Shown here one piece after another: positions 36,526 to 48,886 of a stretch of 62,932 bases of DNA. Location: NCBI GenBank assembly GCA_051453625.1, contig JBOZIK010000001.1, positions 93,630,058 to 93,692,989 on the forward strand, written 5' to 3'. Within the stretch, counting starts at the first letter, position 1. Every line of letters begins with the position of its first letter. The DNA comes from Welwitschia mirabilis (Eukaryota; Gnetophyta; Gnetopsida; Welwitschiales). A program made the translations under genes and the position numbers. A model generated the notes under the pieces. That model ran no database searches, was not told the DNA's origin, and was given only the letters and a program-made list of their open reading frames with translations.

Positions 36526-38689
36526 CTCTGTAGAGTCTACATCTGAAAACGAGCAGAGTGAGACCTCTGGATCTTGTTTTGGTAGCTCTTTGCAGGAAAT
36601 ATGAGATTTTTCTTTCAGTACTCCATTTTGGAACTGTATGTTTTTCTTCAGAGAATCAATTCTTTGACTCAGCCTAATGAAAATTGTTTCAAATTCAATA
36701 GTTCGATCTCTTTCTTGTTCTGTAGCAAAACCTTTTGAAAAAGCATCATCTTTAATTTCAAATTCCTCAGCTGAGTAAAGCTTGTTTTTTGTAAAATTTA
36801 ACAAGCTTGAACAAAGGTAATTGCTATCATCCAGAAGTCCCAGTGCTTGTGCCTGGAGGCCATCAAGTCGCTCTTGTAGTTCTTGATCAAGATTAATCAG
36901 TGCAAGGCCACTATCTTTTTCCCAGCCTCTCACTCTCTCCAATAAGCTAGCATTCTCTTGCCTCAAAATATCAACTTCAAATCTACAGTTCTCCAAGTCC
37001 TTACGCAAAGTTTGCTCCGAACTAATCAGCCGTAAATTTTCTGCTTGCAAATTTGTAATATTACTTTTTTTCTGATGTAAATTATTATCTTTAACTTGGC
37101 TATTTATAGAATGCCACAATCCACTGATAGTCTTCTCTTGTTCTCCACATAATCTTTGTAACTGTGCAACGAGCTTCTGTAATTCATTGTTTTTAGACTC
37201 CTTTTCCTTGTAGTTTCTCTTAATCAAGTTTCGATCATCTTCAATATCTCTTGCTTTCATGCATGACTCAGAAAGAGAATCCCTTAGTCTTGCAATCTCA
37301 TTCTCAGCGTCTCCTAGGCTTGTTTTAAGGCTCTGTATGCAGTTCTCAGACTCTCTTATCTGATCTTTCAAGTTTGTATCTCTACTATGCAAGGATGATA
37401 CTTCTCGCTGCAGGGATACATTCTGCTCTGCCAAATCTCTTACTCTGTCCCTCAGCCTCTTTTCTTCTACCTTAATTTTCTCCAGCATGTTTGACCATTC
37501 ATTTGATCTCCTATCTAGCTCCTTCTCTAAAGATGACTGCAGATCATTCTTTTCACTCTCGACCATTTTTGCATGTGCCTCCATCTCTTTTTTTAATATA
37601 TCAATTGTTTCCTTGGTCGCCAATCTTTCTGATATTCGTTGCTGAATCTCATAAGAAAGTTCAAGTGCTAAATTTCTTTTTTCTTCACAAATATGTCTCA
37701 ATTTTGTCTGCAACAACTCTACATTGGGGTCTAATGTTTTTGCAGCAGTAAGAGCTGCATTGCCGTTATAGGAATTCAAGGAATCCAGTTGTCTCGAAAA
37801 CATCTCTACCCGTTCTTGAGCCTCCTGTGCCCTTCTATCAAGATCCTTATCATCCATTTCATATCCATTTGGCCACACTTGAAACTGGTATTTACCATCT
37901 ATCTGCTGACCATCATGCAAGAAATATGTTTGCTGGAACTGTCTTTCTTGACTTGTCTTAGTTCTGTATGGATTGCTGCCAGAAACTAAGCCCTGAGAGT
38001 TGTAGATGGGAACCTGTTCATCAATCAAAGTGCAATTTGTTCCAGGGACAGATGCTGTAACATCAAGAGAATTCGAGAACTCTTTATGAATTCTCCCATT
38101 GGTCTGAAAATTTATCAGGTCCTTCTCTGGTACAGTTGACTTTGATTTAGATCTCCCAGGTAGGGCCCTAACTAATTTTTCAGCCACACTCCGCGCAGTT
38201 CGACATTGGGATGAAATCTTCTCTGAAACAGAACAACCAGATACTGACTTTGCTTTTCCAGATTTGACTTGATTCGGTTGCTTTTCAAGGACATTCTCAC
38301 TGAGATTCAATGAACAAGAATTAGAGGCATTAAAAGACAGAGAACGCATAAGCTTCTTGGCATCTCTAGACTGCCTGAAGCCTCTTTCCCAATCCGAAGA
38401 AGATTTGAGTTCAGTATCCGCACCTCCTTTACAAAGCATGGTGTTATCAAAAACATTTTCTAAACTACAGTCACCAATAGGGCACACATCAAAATCATCA
38501 TCAATGACTTTCCTTATATGCGATGAGTTAGATCTAAATGGTAACCGGGGAGGAGGATATGATGGCCCAGTACAACTTAATTCGGGACAATCTTTTGGCA
38601 CACTGGGAGGTTTATTATAGCAATTCTCCATGTTGAGAATGTTTGGTCCCTTATATGCAAAGTAGGGGTTACTCCTATAGGATGGTGCA
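36526..38689 (-). CDS. plant coiled-coil protein, large central exon
   Basis: Acceptor TATGCAG|TGCACC at 38689 completes a Leu codon split with the upstream exon; donor GAG|GTATTG after 36526 ends in phase 0, giving about 721 codons. The N-terminal third is Ser/Pro-rich and probably disordered, with KKLMRSLSFNASNSCSLN and a basic ARSVAEKLVRALPGRSKSK patch. From about exon residue 280 it is nearly continuous coiled coil: LRHICEEKRNLALELSYEIQ, LDRRSNEWSNMLEK, RLRDRVRDLAEQNVSLQREV, then ENEIARLRDSLSES. The latter motifs recall the plant family of Arabidopsis At3g55060/At2g39300 (annotated DUF7653 or CAP-Gly-linker-like; from memory). No enzyme motif, signal peptide or membrane segment is seen; a structural or scaffold role is inference. 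The exon has no frameshift and appears under selection. Confidence 0.9.
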
Positions 38690-38843
38690 CTGCATAGACA
38701 TGATATCAGTTCTTATTGATTGCATTATAATTTGTATTATAAGCTTTCAAAGTAACGATTACAGCATTTCAATCCAAATATAAAACAGATCGCAAAGAAG
38801 CCAAAAATCTATCAATGACTGTCATTCATTTTCTCATTCTTAC
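38690..38843 (-). other. 154-bp intron of the coiled-coil gene
   Basis: Donor CCACT|GTAAGA at 38843 and acceptor TGCAG at 38690. Removing it joins CT with T to make Leu and keeps both flanking frames open (RTPL-APSYRSNPYFAYKGPN). The in-frame ATG at 38631 is therefore internal and not the start. Confidence 0.88.
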
Positions 38844-39166
38844 AGTGGTGTGCGATAAAAGTGGTCAGCCCTATTGCCACTGTTTGTGCTGCTTTCACTG
38901 CTGCACGTACAACTGCCTGGGTAACTGTCTACTGAGGTAATGGAAGAAACAGAAGATATCCTGGATGGACTCTGGGCATGTCCTGCTTTAGGAAACTCAT
39001 CAACGATACACTCATTTTTATGTGAACCATTGCTCCTAGTCTGTGAAATCAAATTGGAATTTGAATTTTCCTTTAGATTGTCATCTGTCTTATCCTTCCG
39101 ACTGTGAGACATAAGCTTGCCATCTCCTTGATTGACCGAGTCACTGCTGCTGTCACTATACTTTGT
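38844..39166 (-). CDS. plant coiled-coil protein, N-terminal exon
   Basis: Acceptor TTTTTCAG|ACAAAG sets the exon start at 39166 in phase 0 and the donor CCACT|GTAAGA ends it at 38844 (107 codons plus 2 bases). The peptide is hydrophilic, rich in Ser, Asn and Lys (TKYSDSSSDSVNQGDGKL, SPSRISSVSSITSVDSYPGS), as expected for the disordered N-terminal part of this family. An ATG at 39112 could serve as start, but the good acceptor 54 bases upstream with an open frame shows that at least one more exon precedes. Relatives begin with a short exon containing MKKLFFF (from memory); I could not find this on the minus strand up to 42.6 kb. Confidence 0.82.
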
Positions 39167-41520
39167 CTGAAAAAGGGTTACAAAACAAAGATAAAAAAAC
39201 TCTCTTACATTCTACAATATAAGTGATTATTTTCTATGTGAAACAACTCCTATTTATGAAATATTTACATGCTACTTAGAAGTCACAGAATATTTCCGTC
39301 CTTAACGGAAATTATATGCATATTCTAAACAGCAGCAATGAATTAAAGATGCAATCAGGCACGCTGTACATTATCCAGGATAAGAAGAAAGGGAAGAGTT
39401 GCTGTCAGCTAGTAGAGCATGGAATTAAACATCCAACATAACATTCTCACTTAATTGGTTAAGTCTATCACTGCTGTTCATATATGTGATTAATCGCTAT
39501 ATACTTTGTTAGATTGCACAAGCCTTGTAGAATGGGCCATACTTGCATATAGACGTTGTATGGTCATGTAAAGCGTTTTGTACTGTGAGCAGCAGCATGT
39601 AATTTTCACCTGTATGAATGACAGATAAAGTAGCATAAATAGCAATTAGGCAATGAAAAAGGTGCGCTTAAGTATCCATGTTACGTTATAAAAGTTCAAA
39701 TTTCAAAATAACCAGGCACTTAATAATGCATGTTTACTTATAGGAACTCCACAGCCTCACATTTTCACTCTCCACTCACCTAATCTACACATACGCTGTA
39801 TTTTCATAATGACATTAATTTCAAATCATGTTGAAAAGATTTTCATTCAATTTGCTTATTTTAGACCCTATTTCATCTGCTGCCATAAGCTGTAAACCTA
39901 ACATTTTTACATGCATGCAGCACTTTATGGGGTCATGTTTTTCGTGTCTTTGTATGCCAGTAATGTGTAATGCTTTTTCTTGCTTTGCAAATTTTCGAAA
40001 GTGATAACATTATATTTCTTCTGCAGTACACATACTAGAAAGAAAAATAATATCTAGGTAAAAATAAACAATATTGTATTCTGTTTTTACCATGTCACAC
40101 CCATCTAGTCATATTAACATGATATTTAAAAGGATGAAATGCAAAAGACAAAAAAATCAAAAAATCCAACAAAATAGATCTAAAGGCAACATAATCAAAT
40201 TTACATACATCAAACGTTATCAAGACTAGTATTTCTTTTTTGTTTTTCCTTGTTGAAAAGACTAGTATTTCTTATGCAATGCACAAATGAAGAATGATAT
40301 TTAGATAAAAATAAACAATTCATTATTTTGTTGTTACCATCTCATGTAAATTTAGTTATATTGGCAAAGTATTTAAAATGATAATATGCAGAAAAGAAAC
40401 CCAACAAAATAGTTCATCTAAAGATGACATTACCAAATTTATGTTTTTAATTTGGAAAATATCAGTGTCTTCAGGTAGATCTTAGATTCAAATATAAATA
40501 TCTTTTTTAAATGATAATGTATTTCTTAAAGTTCATAGAATTTTTACCTCTTCACAACAAAATTGCGAAGTTTTTACGATGTTGAAATGGAAAGTATGTG
40601 AAATAAGAGAAAACTACCTTATTCCTTCAGCAGTGGATAGGCACATTGATTAATATGAATCTAGAAGGTGGTCTCAGGGCATCTTGTTGAGAAGCCCTCA
40701 CATTTGGTTTTCTAACATTAAGATGTGCTTTCACTTTGTCTACATCGTATACACTTGATTTCATGTCTTTGTTAAGCCTTCTTTCTTCACTCTTTCATTA
40801 TTTTGGGGTTGTTGAGTAAAGTGATTCATTGAGTCAAGAAGACACTCATGAACCATGAATTAAGAATAAAATCCGGTGACATGTCATAAATCATGCTACC
40901 TTGATATTTACGAACAAGGTATTTCCATCAGTCAGATAAGTAATAAAACTTATTTGCTAGTGCAAGGCAAGCATTTGGTTACAAACCATTGTTTGAAGTT
41001 GTGGAAAATGGAAACTTAGCCAAAAATAAAGCAACTTTCTTCGATCAATCTCATCTGACACACCACTCACATAAATTGATATAGATTAATCTTATAACAA
41101 ATACAAAAAATCATTAAAATAATGCTCCCATAAGTATCCTTTTACGTTTGCTTTATTATAATCAGCATCTGATTTATTTGGAACAAGATGTAAACCTGAT
41201 AAATGGATGAAAATGCCTAAAATAATTACACAGACACCAACAACTGTTCATAAAGACCATTAAAAATCAAACATAAAGAATACTCAATTCACCTTTTGTT
41301 TTTGATGGCTACAACATGAAAAAGATTATTAAAATGTATGTTGTCATGCAGTGACATTGGTGACGGAGATTTGTGTCTCAAATCACAGGTGATGTAGCTT
41401 AACGTAGCAAGAAAGGTCAAGGGAACACCAGAATGGTTAGACGAAAGTTCATCAGCAGCTAAGATGATGTTTGTCTGCAAAAAGATGAAGTATTCTACCA
41501 CGCTTAACAGAGGTGATTAT
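39167..41520 (-). other. probable 5' intron of the coiled-coil gene
   Basis: Non-coding, A+T-rich sequence directly upstream of the acceptor at 39167. No transposon domain was recognised. The minus-strand open frame at 41289-41501 (70 residues) has no family similarity and is not taken as an exon. Confidence 0.45.
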
Positions 41521-42620
41521 AAGAAGTTACACGGCATGATTTTCCTAAAAGGGTGTTCCAGCACGTCAGTTAATGGGGAGTATTAAGATTCACAATATTT
41601 TGAAATCGTGCTTTAGATGTAAACTTTTAGACTTTAAAAATGCAAAACACGATTATGTTGTCCGACTATCCGTTTCGAAAGAATGTGGGGAACAAAGAAA
41701 TACCATGATTTATCTCTTCACCACTACAAAAGGAGGTTATTTTGGCCAAATAACACCAAATCTTCTCCAGGCAAGAAGATGTAGCATGCCGCGTAACTTC
41801 TTGGGAAGCAAGCGGAACTCGGGGATAAAAAGCATAAATGATAGTCGCTTACGACTTGCATGATTCTGTACCAATATGCGAGTATGACAAGGCAATAAAA
41901 TGTTCTCTCAAGTCGCTGGCGACGCAATTCCAATTTTAATTCCATTCCAAACGTGCAATTCCCGATAGTAAAAGACGTTTTAAAGAAGGAGGAGCTCAAA
42001 AACTGCGATTAAAAGTCCTTATCCTACAAATGGTAACCACGAGTGTAAAAACAACCGGGCAAAAATGAAACCGCAAACAATATTGCTTTCAAAACCCTAA
42101 AGCACGTCGGATCCGACAGGCGGCGATAGGCACCGATGGAACATGCTCGAATTTTCAACTGTTTACGACAAAAACTTCACGAAAGATTAAAGCAAACGAT
42201 TGCATCGGAAAACATAACAAGCTGCGCTAAGTACCTTATGATAGTCTCGCATAAGAGATGGCAAAGCATTTTCGGCGAGCGTGGTGCGGTAGACGATAGA
42301 ACCCATGGACGAGTTCGTGAAAAAAGGAAATTGCAGAGCCGGAATCCAAGAACGCAGAGAAGAAAGAAAACACAGATGATAGGCAAGTAGTCACTAGCGA
42401 TGGGACGCGCAACAATGAGGGAGTTCCCGTTGAATACATTCACTATACGCAGGGGTCTTGAACTTACCAACAGCGGCAACGTCTAGTATTCGTTTTTACT
42501 TTTTCCGTGCTTTTCTGCTTTTAGGGTGTAGCGTAATCCATTTCTCGTTGGGGTTGCATGGAGCCGGTTGCCGGCGCCACCATAAATGGTTCACCTCCAA
42601 CATGCTACGTTTGAATACCT
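41521..42620 (-). promoter_or_regulatory. CpG-richer patch, candidate 5' end of the coiled-coil gene
   Basis: This 1.1-kb stretch is visibly richer in G+C and CpG (for example GCACGTCGGATCCGACAGGC near 42102) than anything around it apart from the hAT MITE, and no repeat seen elsewhere in the window was recognised in it. It lies upstream of the gene on the minus strand, where a promoter and 5' untranslated exon would be. Overlapping open frames on both strands (42136-42390 plus, 42177-42479 minus) show no known domain. No transcription start or first coding exon could be fixed. Confidence 0.4.
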
Positions 42621-42740
42621 TCGAATACCTATTCATACATTAGAACTAGTTTAGATATGTATTATAAATATAATACTTTTGCATACTTATTCATACGTTA
42701 GAACTAGTTTAGATATATATTATAAATATATATTTATAAG
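42620..42740 (+). repeat. 58-bp tandem duplication
   Basis: Two units, about 42622-42679 and 42680-42737, share ATTCATAC-TTAGAACTAGTTTAGATAT and TATTATAAATATA. It marks the border between the CpG-richer patch and A+T-rich DNA. Confidence 0.75.
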
Positions 42741-43271
42741 TTGACCGAAATGTCAATGTTTTTGTCTTTTGATCGCGTTTTGATTGTGTGTATTTATTTA
42801 ACCCTTTTTAAAAGATGAAAATGGTTTAATAAAGTTAGGTTTACTGTTTCAAAAATTATGACGTTAAATATTTTAAAAGAAATTAAGATTTCCGTTTCAA
42901 AATTTATTAGAATTACTGTTTCAATATTTATTACCTCTACCATTTCCAAATTAAGTAAGTTTGATGTTTTATAAGTTTTTTAAAATAATATATAAGTTTT
43001 TAACTAAAAATAAAAATTTTAAAAAATAGATGTGACACTATCCTAGACAAATCACTAACTGGGTATGGCCTCTCGGCCAAATTATGACTCATACATTATA
43101 ATTCAAATTTATAAAGTTATGGAAGTACTATTTTATTGTTAGGATATCTCTTTAAAAATAGTTATATTAAATAAATAAATTTAATTATATTATATGAATA
43201 AGTTCATCTAAAACTTTAAACTTATAACCTTTAGATGTATGTCTAACTAGTTCGACCATCGTTCCATTGGC
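42741..43271. other. no recognisable feature
   Basis: A+T-rich DNA without coding or repeat signal. Confidence 0.45.
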
Positions 43272-44312
43272 AATTATATTAGATTTTAAATGGTTTTAGA
43301 GGTTAATATCAAATTACCATTTAGGGTTGGATACCTCCTGATACAATATAATTGTAATTGTGATTGTTGAGAATCTCACTACACTAATTATTGCTTGGTA
43401 AAAGGTTTTCAACATATTATTTTATATATTGATTGACAAAAAGAAGTGACATCTTATAATTAAATTGTTTGTCTAATGTTGTTAAATCCTAAATAATTAT
43501 TTAGGTGTCAGACTTCGAATAGTGATTTCATATTAACCTTTAAAAATATCCAAAATACATAGTAAGTGCAAGATTAGAAAAATAGTGAAACTAAAAAAAA
43601 TTCCTATACATCATCATAATTAAAAATAAACTCTTTGAAAGTAATAAAAAAGGTTTCAGCATCTTTTGTTACATGCTCCTGAAGTAGTATAAAATCACTC
43701 TCATAGTCTTTGCCTTGTCCACTAGTTGTAAGTCAACTAAGAGCTTGCATGAATGCCATAATAAAAAGGATATGTTGAGAGACAACCAAGTTCTAAGAAG
43801 ACACCTATGAAACTAAGCAATGTACATTTAACCAATGCTCAAATATCTAAAGGAGATAATTAAACTCCAACTAATTTTTAGTCACTTGAGTGTAGATCTA
43901 TAAAGTAATGCTTTGTAAGATAGAAACCTTAAATCTCAAGCTTAGAAAAATAGACTTATTGACTCTTTAAAATATTTGATTACATCAATGTTTCTAGATT
44001 GCTTGAAGAATGTAGGGTTTGAAACACTTCTAAAAAGATGAATAGCAGCTTAAAAGACATAGTAAATTTGTAAAAATAATAGGCTTCTAGCTTAGATGAA
44101 ATCCTTCAAATGGTATATGAATCCATGTCTAAGTGTTATAAGCAATAAAGCAAACATTTAAGCAATGTTAAACTATCTTCACTACTGTAGAAAGAGTAGA
44201 TAGAAGCTACAAATCCCTTAAGAAGAGAAGAATCTTTCTACGAAGAAGTAAACCTTAATGGAGATGCTAACACACATTGTTATTATTTTGGTAAGGCAAA
44301 TACCTTTCATAT
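43272..44312 (+). repeat. block X copy 1, directly upstream of a G2 LTR
   Basis: Aligns closely over its length with 60368-61402. Both start near TTTTAAATGGTTTTAGA and both run without a break into a G2-type LTR (TGTTAGGCAACC / TGTTAGGTAACC). The sequence just before the 3' LTR of G2 (48700-48886) is different and carries a normal purine tract. No coding domain was recognised. Confidence 0.8.
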
Positions 44313-45494
44313 TGTTAGGCAACCAACTTGGACATATCTATTTGGTGGTTTAAAGTGCATTTCTAGGTACTTTTAACATGTTTAATAGTTAAACTAACCA
44401 ACTTGTGATGTTAAGGACCAAAGAAAAGGATTAAATAGAAATTATGATTAAAATGAATAATATTTAGAGCTTTTGAAGAAAGTCATCCACATGGTCATCC
44501 CAGATAAACTAGGGAAAAAATGTTGACATGCCAGCTCATCAAGAATGAATGGTTTTAAGGAGCAGCCACATCGTCATTCAGTTGAGAGAAGGAGATAATA
44601 CTTCTACCTACCACTCACCTACCACTTACCTACCATTAGATTCCAAGAAACCCCAAGGGTAGTAACCAATTAATAATATGTTTTGTCTATTACTTAACTG
44701 TAACCACTCCTTGTCAATTAGTAATTGTAATCACTTACCTATTACCCACCTACCATGTAATTACTACATTTATCATCAAATTGTTATTGTACCTGCCACT
44801 CAATCAGTTATCAAATTATTATTTCAACGACCACTCTAAACCTATAAATAATCCATTGGGCATCTTATTTCTTCATCCTTCATTTGCATCTAGACTTCTT
44901 ATAGTGATTGGAGTTTTCTTGAGCAAATGATTCATCTTACTTATGAAAAGGACTACTCTAGTATTGAGCTGGGTTTTTTCTATTAAGAAACTATTACTTA
45001 TAAGTGGATGTACATCAATTTGATTAATAAAGGATTATATGAATTTATTTTCTTTCAAATTACCTCATCTTATCTTCCTTATATTTTATGTTGGTTGTAA
45101 TTAAAATGGCATTAATTTGTAGTTGACCTAGGTTATAAGGGCCAACCTAGTGACAATAGATTAATTAAATTCATTAGAACTTGCATTTAGGATTATATTT
45201 CATTACACAGTGCATTTCATTACATTACATTGAATCTCCATCCATTGCGTTTCTTCATCATCATCGCATTATTTTCATTTTATACCTTGTTAATAAAATA
45301 CAAAAATGCATCTTCTTTATTGCAAATCCATTTTCTAACTTTTCTTCTAAAAGTCTTCACCAATTAATGACATTCAGATTAATCACATTATACGAGTGTG
45401 CTTTTATGCAAAATTGGGATAAGATTTTCAAGTGTTGTTCTTAAAGATTAATCGAGATATTTTGGATTAAAAAACACAAATTCACACTACAACA
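44313..45494 (+). repeat. 5' LTR of G2
   Basis: 1.18 kb, starting TGTTAGGCAACCAACTTGG and ending CACTACAACA. Partial copies are at 48887-49243 and 61403-62206. A TATA box CTATAAATA is at 44842-44850 (also 61939-61947), followed by CATCTTATTTCTT and CATTTGCATCTAGACTT in both. Confidence 0.85.
44842..44850 (+). promoter_or_regulatory. TATA box of the G2 LTR
   Basis: CTATAAATA in the context CTCTAAAC-CTATAAATAAT-CATT-GGCATC, conserved with the second copy at 61939-61947. The context and position suggest the LTR promoter. Confidence 0.6.
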
Positions 45495-45496
45495 TC

Positions 45497-45516
45497 TTGG
45501 CATCATTGTCAGGGAG
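45497..45516 (+). other. decayed Athila/Tat-type primer binding site of G2
   Basis: TTGGCATCATTGTCAGGGAG directly after the LTR. It differs from the Athila/Tat motif TTGGCGCCGTTGCCGGGGA mainly where the motif has CpG, consistent with loss of methylated cytosines. Confidence 0.8.
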
Positions 45517-45762
45517 GAGTTTAAGAAAGTTTGAAAGGTTGATTCTCATCACATAAGTAACTAATTTGATTTTAAGATAGTTACTTTTGTAGTGTTATAC
45601 ATATAGTCTTTTCTTTTTTTAGTTTGGCTTGCATTTTAATTAGTTTTCTTAGGTTTTCTTTTATTTTAATTTGGGCCAGTTTTCCTTCCTATGTTACTAT
45701 TAGTTTTGTTTTTCGTATAATCCTGGAAGTGCTACTATTGCCAAAAAATTTTAATCTATATT

Positions 45763-46897
45763 TTGCTTTTTGGACAATTTAGTGATCATTATACTTGCAT
45801 CCTCCCTCTTTATTTTTCTCATCTTCTTCCATGGATAAAAGAATACTATGAGATATCTTTGCTAAAAAAAAAGGAAAACTTGGATTCTAGAAATGAGAAA
45901 AAAAAAACATTACATAAAATCTTTAAAGAAAGAGAAAGAAATTTGAGAATGAAAAATGATGTTAAAACTAGGAATTGGTCCCCTTCCTCTTTTCAACCTT
46001 TCTCTTTTTCTTCTTTTTCTTTTCAACATTTATGTAAGAATAATGATGATGAGTTTCAACATTTTAGGACTTCTACATCATTTAAAAAAGCATTCTATAA
46101 TCGATGTGACATAACTCAATTTCTTTCCATAGTGGGATATGAAAAAGAAATAGATTTCTTATATCCAACAAGTTTTCCCAACTACAAAAGCAACTAACTT
46201 ACTTTGTGATTTAATAGAAACTTAAGAAAATGCAAAATACTGCCAACAAAAACATTGCAGATCTTATAGGCATACTTTAATAAACAATGTTAAAAAAAAT
46301 CAAAGACTTCAAGTCTCTCTTGTAACACAACACTTCGAAGCCTAATCACTATGTCTACTATCTCTCACTTTAAGAATAAGGAGGAAAACTCTAAAACTAC
46401 TACACATAGTGATAACTTCTATTTTTATGATAAACTTTCAAATGTTTAATGTCCAATAGAAGATAGCTAATATGAAGACAGTGATGTTTCAACTCATTAA
46501 TTAAACATGAATGATGAGAATGATGATTCAACAAATGATGGTATAAAGATATTAGATTATATATCTAATATCCAATTATTTTAAAAAATTAATGTGAAAC
46601 AGAAAATTCAATTCTAGATAAAATTAAAAATTTTTCAAACTATGATGAACATAGTAATCACATTTCTCTTTATGAGCTTTCTGATGAATCTAATAATTTG
46701 GAGAATGATGATATGTAATAAGATGATGATGAAAATAATAAAAAGGAGGAGGATAAGGAAAAAATTTATAAAGATTCAAAAGACCTAATAGAGAATAGAC
46801 TTTTTATGTCGTATAAAGTAACCAAATTTAAAGAATTTAATCTTATTAAAAATGTTTTACCATCTCTCCCACTTCAGCTTTCCAGTGAAAATTAAAA
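45763..46897 (+). pseudogene. unrecognised coding relic in G2
   Basis: The frame 45763-46197 is open for 144 codons (first codon not ATG) and contains a Lys/Glu-rich part (KENLDSRNEKKKTLHKIFKE) and a Ser/Phe-rich part encoded by a polypyrimidine tract. After several stops a second readable stretch (about 46720-46893) gives DDDENNKKEEDKEKIYKDSK and ends VLPSLPLQLSSEN. This is the gag position, but no gag, protease or other domain can be named. Confidence 0.35.
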
Positions 46898-48886
46898 TAT
46901 CATTCTTTCTTTTATCATGAATTCAGCATTAACTTGTACTTTTTAAAAACATGATTTGGAATTTCATGGAGCCTTGAATTGGGAAAAAAACTTATCTTCT
47001 TGATGTAAATTAATGTCTTAAGTTCAATCTTAGGAAACTTCTTAGTCTTACTAAATATGCCCTGATCAATCATCCTAATAATCCTCCTAATATTTCTTGA
47101 ATCCATTCTTTGAGTAATACCATTTATGAATCATGGAACAATAATCACGTTTTGCATCAATTTGATAAGAGATTATTTTTCATTGAAACCTATTAATTCT
47201 TCATCTTTTATTTGGATTTGAAATTTTTGCTATTAAGGTGTTATCAATATATTTATTGTACCACCAACTAATTCTATTTAAGAATGATCATATTTCTTTC
47301 ATGTTTGATTAATTAGCTTTCATATGGTTTGATTCTTATTTTTATGAAAAAGTACAATGCAATGACTATATTGGAAGCTCTATTTTTTTGGCATAAGGAT
47401 AAATGCAAAGTAAAGGAACTACATTCTACCTAAAGCAATCTATTTAGTGGAGTCTCTTTTCTTGAGAAGATGTCCACCACTTACCCTTATGTTAATGTAA
47501 TTATTTAAATAGTTTCTCTTTTCCAACATCTATTAACTTGATCTCACTTTAACTTTTCATCATGTAGTATGTTTAAGCATTTCAATCTTTTGAAATTTAT
47601 GGATAATCAATTGGATTTTAGTTAATTGAATGGCATTTAAATTTCTATTAACTCTCATTCTAGGAGAGGAAAATATGCTTAATTAAGTTTTTCATATTGT
47701 ATGCTTTGTCTCTTCATCAACTTCATTTTTATTAAGACTACAAGTTATTAGTACTATGATCATGCATAAGTTGTTGTTCATATTTGTGGGAAAAAAGATG
47801 TACAAAAAGAATTCTCGAATAAAAATGAAATACTAATTTATACTATAAAAGAACTTTTAATAATCACTCCTAATCCATCTCAGGGACTATTGCACCAAGG
47901 GAAAAGTTGCTTAACAACCTATGTCTTGTCTGACAGGTTTTATTACTTATGATAAAAATGAGATTAGTGGTTTAAAAGTAAGCACTCCATAATGGGAGGA
48001 ATCCAAGGTAAATGAGGTACACCTTGAAGTGTATAATGATTATCATATTATCAAGTATTATTAGTTTGCAGTCATCTTTTAAGTTGATGCTTGAGACTAT
48101 AACAATGATATGTGAATTTTAATTAGTATATTATCATTTTCATTCATGCTATTCAAATAGAACCATGATGTTTTAATAATCAGAAATCATGTATATTTAA
48201 TTAGAAATGAGAGACTGCTACCAAGTGATCAACTTTAACTAGAACATGTTTTAATGCAATGTTTTCTTTCTATTCATTAAGTTAAATGATTTCAAAGTTA
48301 TTAAAATACTTTTTTTATTTATTATAGAACTATAAAATTAGATTAATTAATTTGATCTTTTGGAAAAGATTTGTGTTCCTTTTGCTTTCAAATAAAGTGT
48401 CAAGTTTAAAGAGATTAGCATTTAAAGCCTAAGTAGTTATTGGTTTATTTTCTTTTCTTTTCTTATTTTATGCCAATGTGTTTTCAATTTAAACTTTATC
48501 TCTTGCCCTTGATGCATCTTCTTTAATCTTTTAAATGTTAAAGTACCTTATTCTTATTTTGTTAGATTTTTAACTCTTAACACATGTATTACTCTAATGG
48601 AGGGCTAATTTATATAGAAATTTCAAAAATTAATTTATTGTATTTTTCAAAAATAAGTTTATATAGAATTATGCTTATCATAAAATCAAATCATATGTTA
48701 TAACTTAATGTATATCTTTTTGTAATGATTATTTTAAATAACTTATCAAAAATGAATGAGATACACTTTATATTTAATGATGCAATTATTTCGAAGCATT
48801 ATCTTTTATCTCCTATCCAAGTTAGCTAGCTTCTATGCTTTTCTTCTTCCTTTGTCAAGAATCGACAGATGCTCAGTGGGGAACTA
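46898..48886 (+). other. rest of the G2 interior, no domain recognised
   Basis: A+T-rich sequence with scattered short open frames and no reverse transcriptase, integrase or RNase H motif. It ends in the purine tract before the 3' LTR. Confidence 0.45.

Noticed and set aside
37491-38620. Plus-strand open frames opposite the large exon
   Set aside because: Shadows of the real minus-strand coding frame, which has clear family similarity and splice sites.
42136-42390. 84-residue plus-strand frame as a possible small gene
   Set aside because: No known domain, overlaps open frames on the other strand, and explained by the higher G+C content of the patch.
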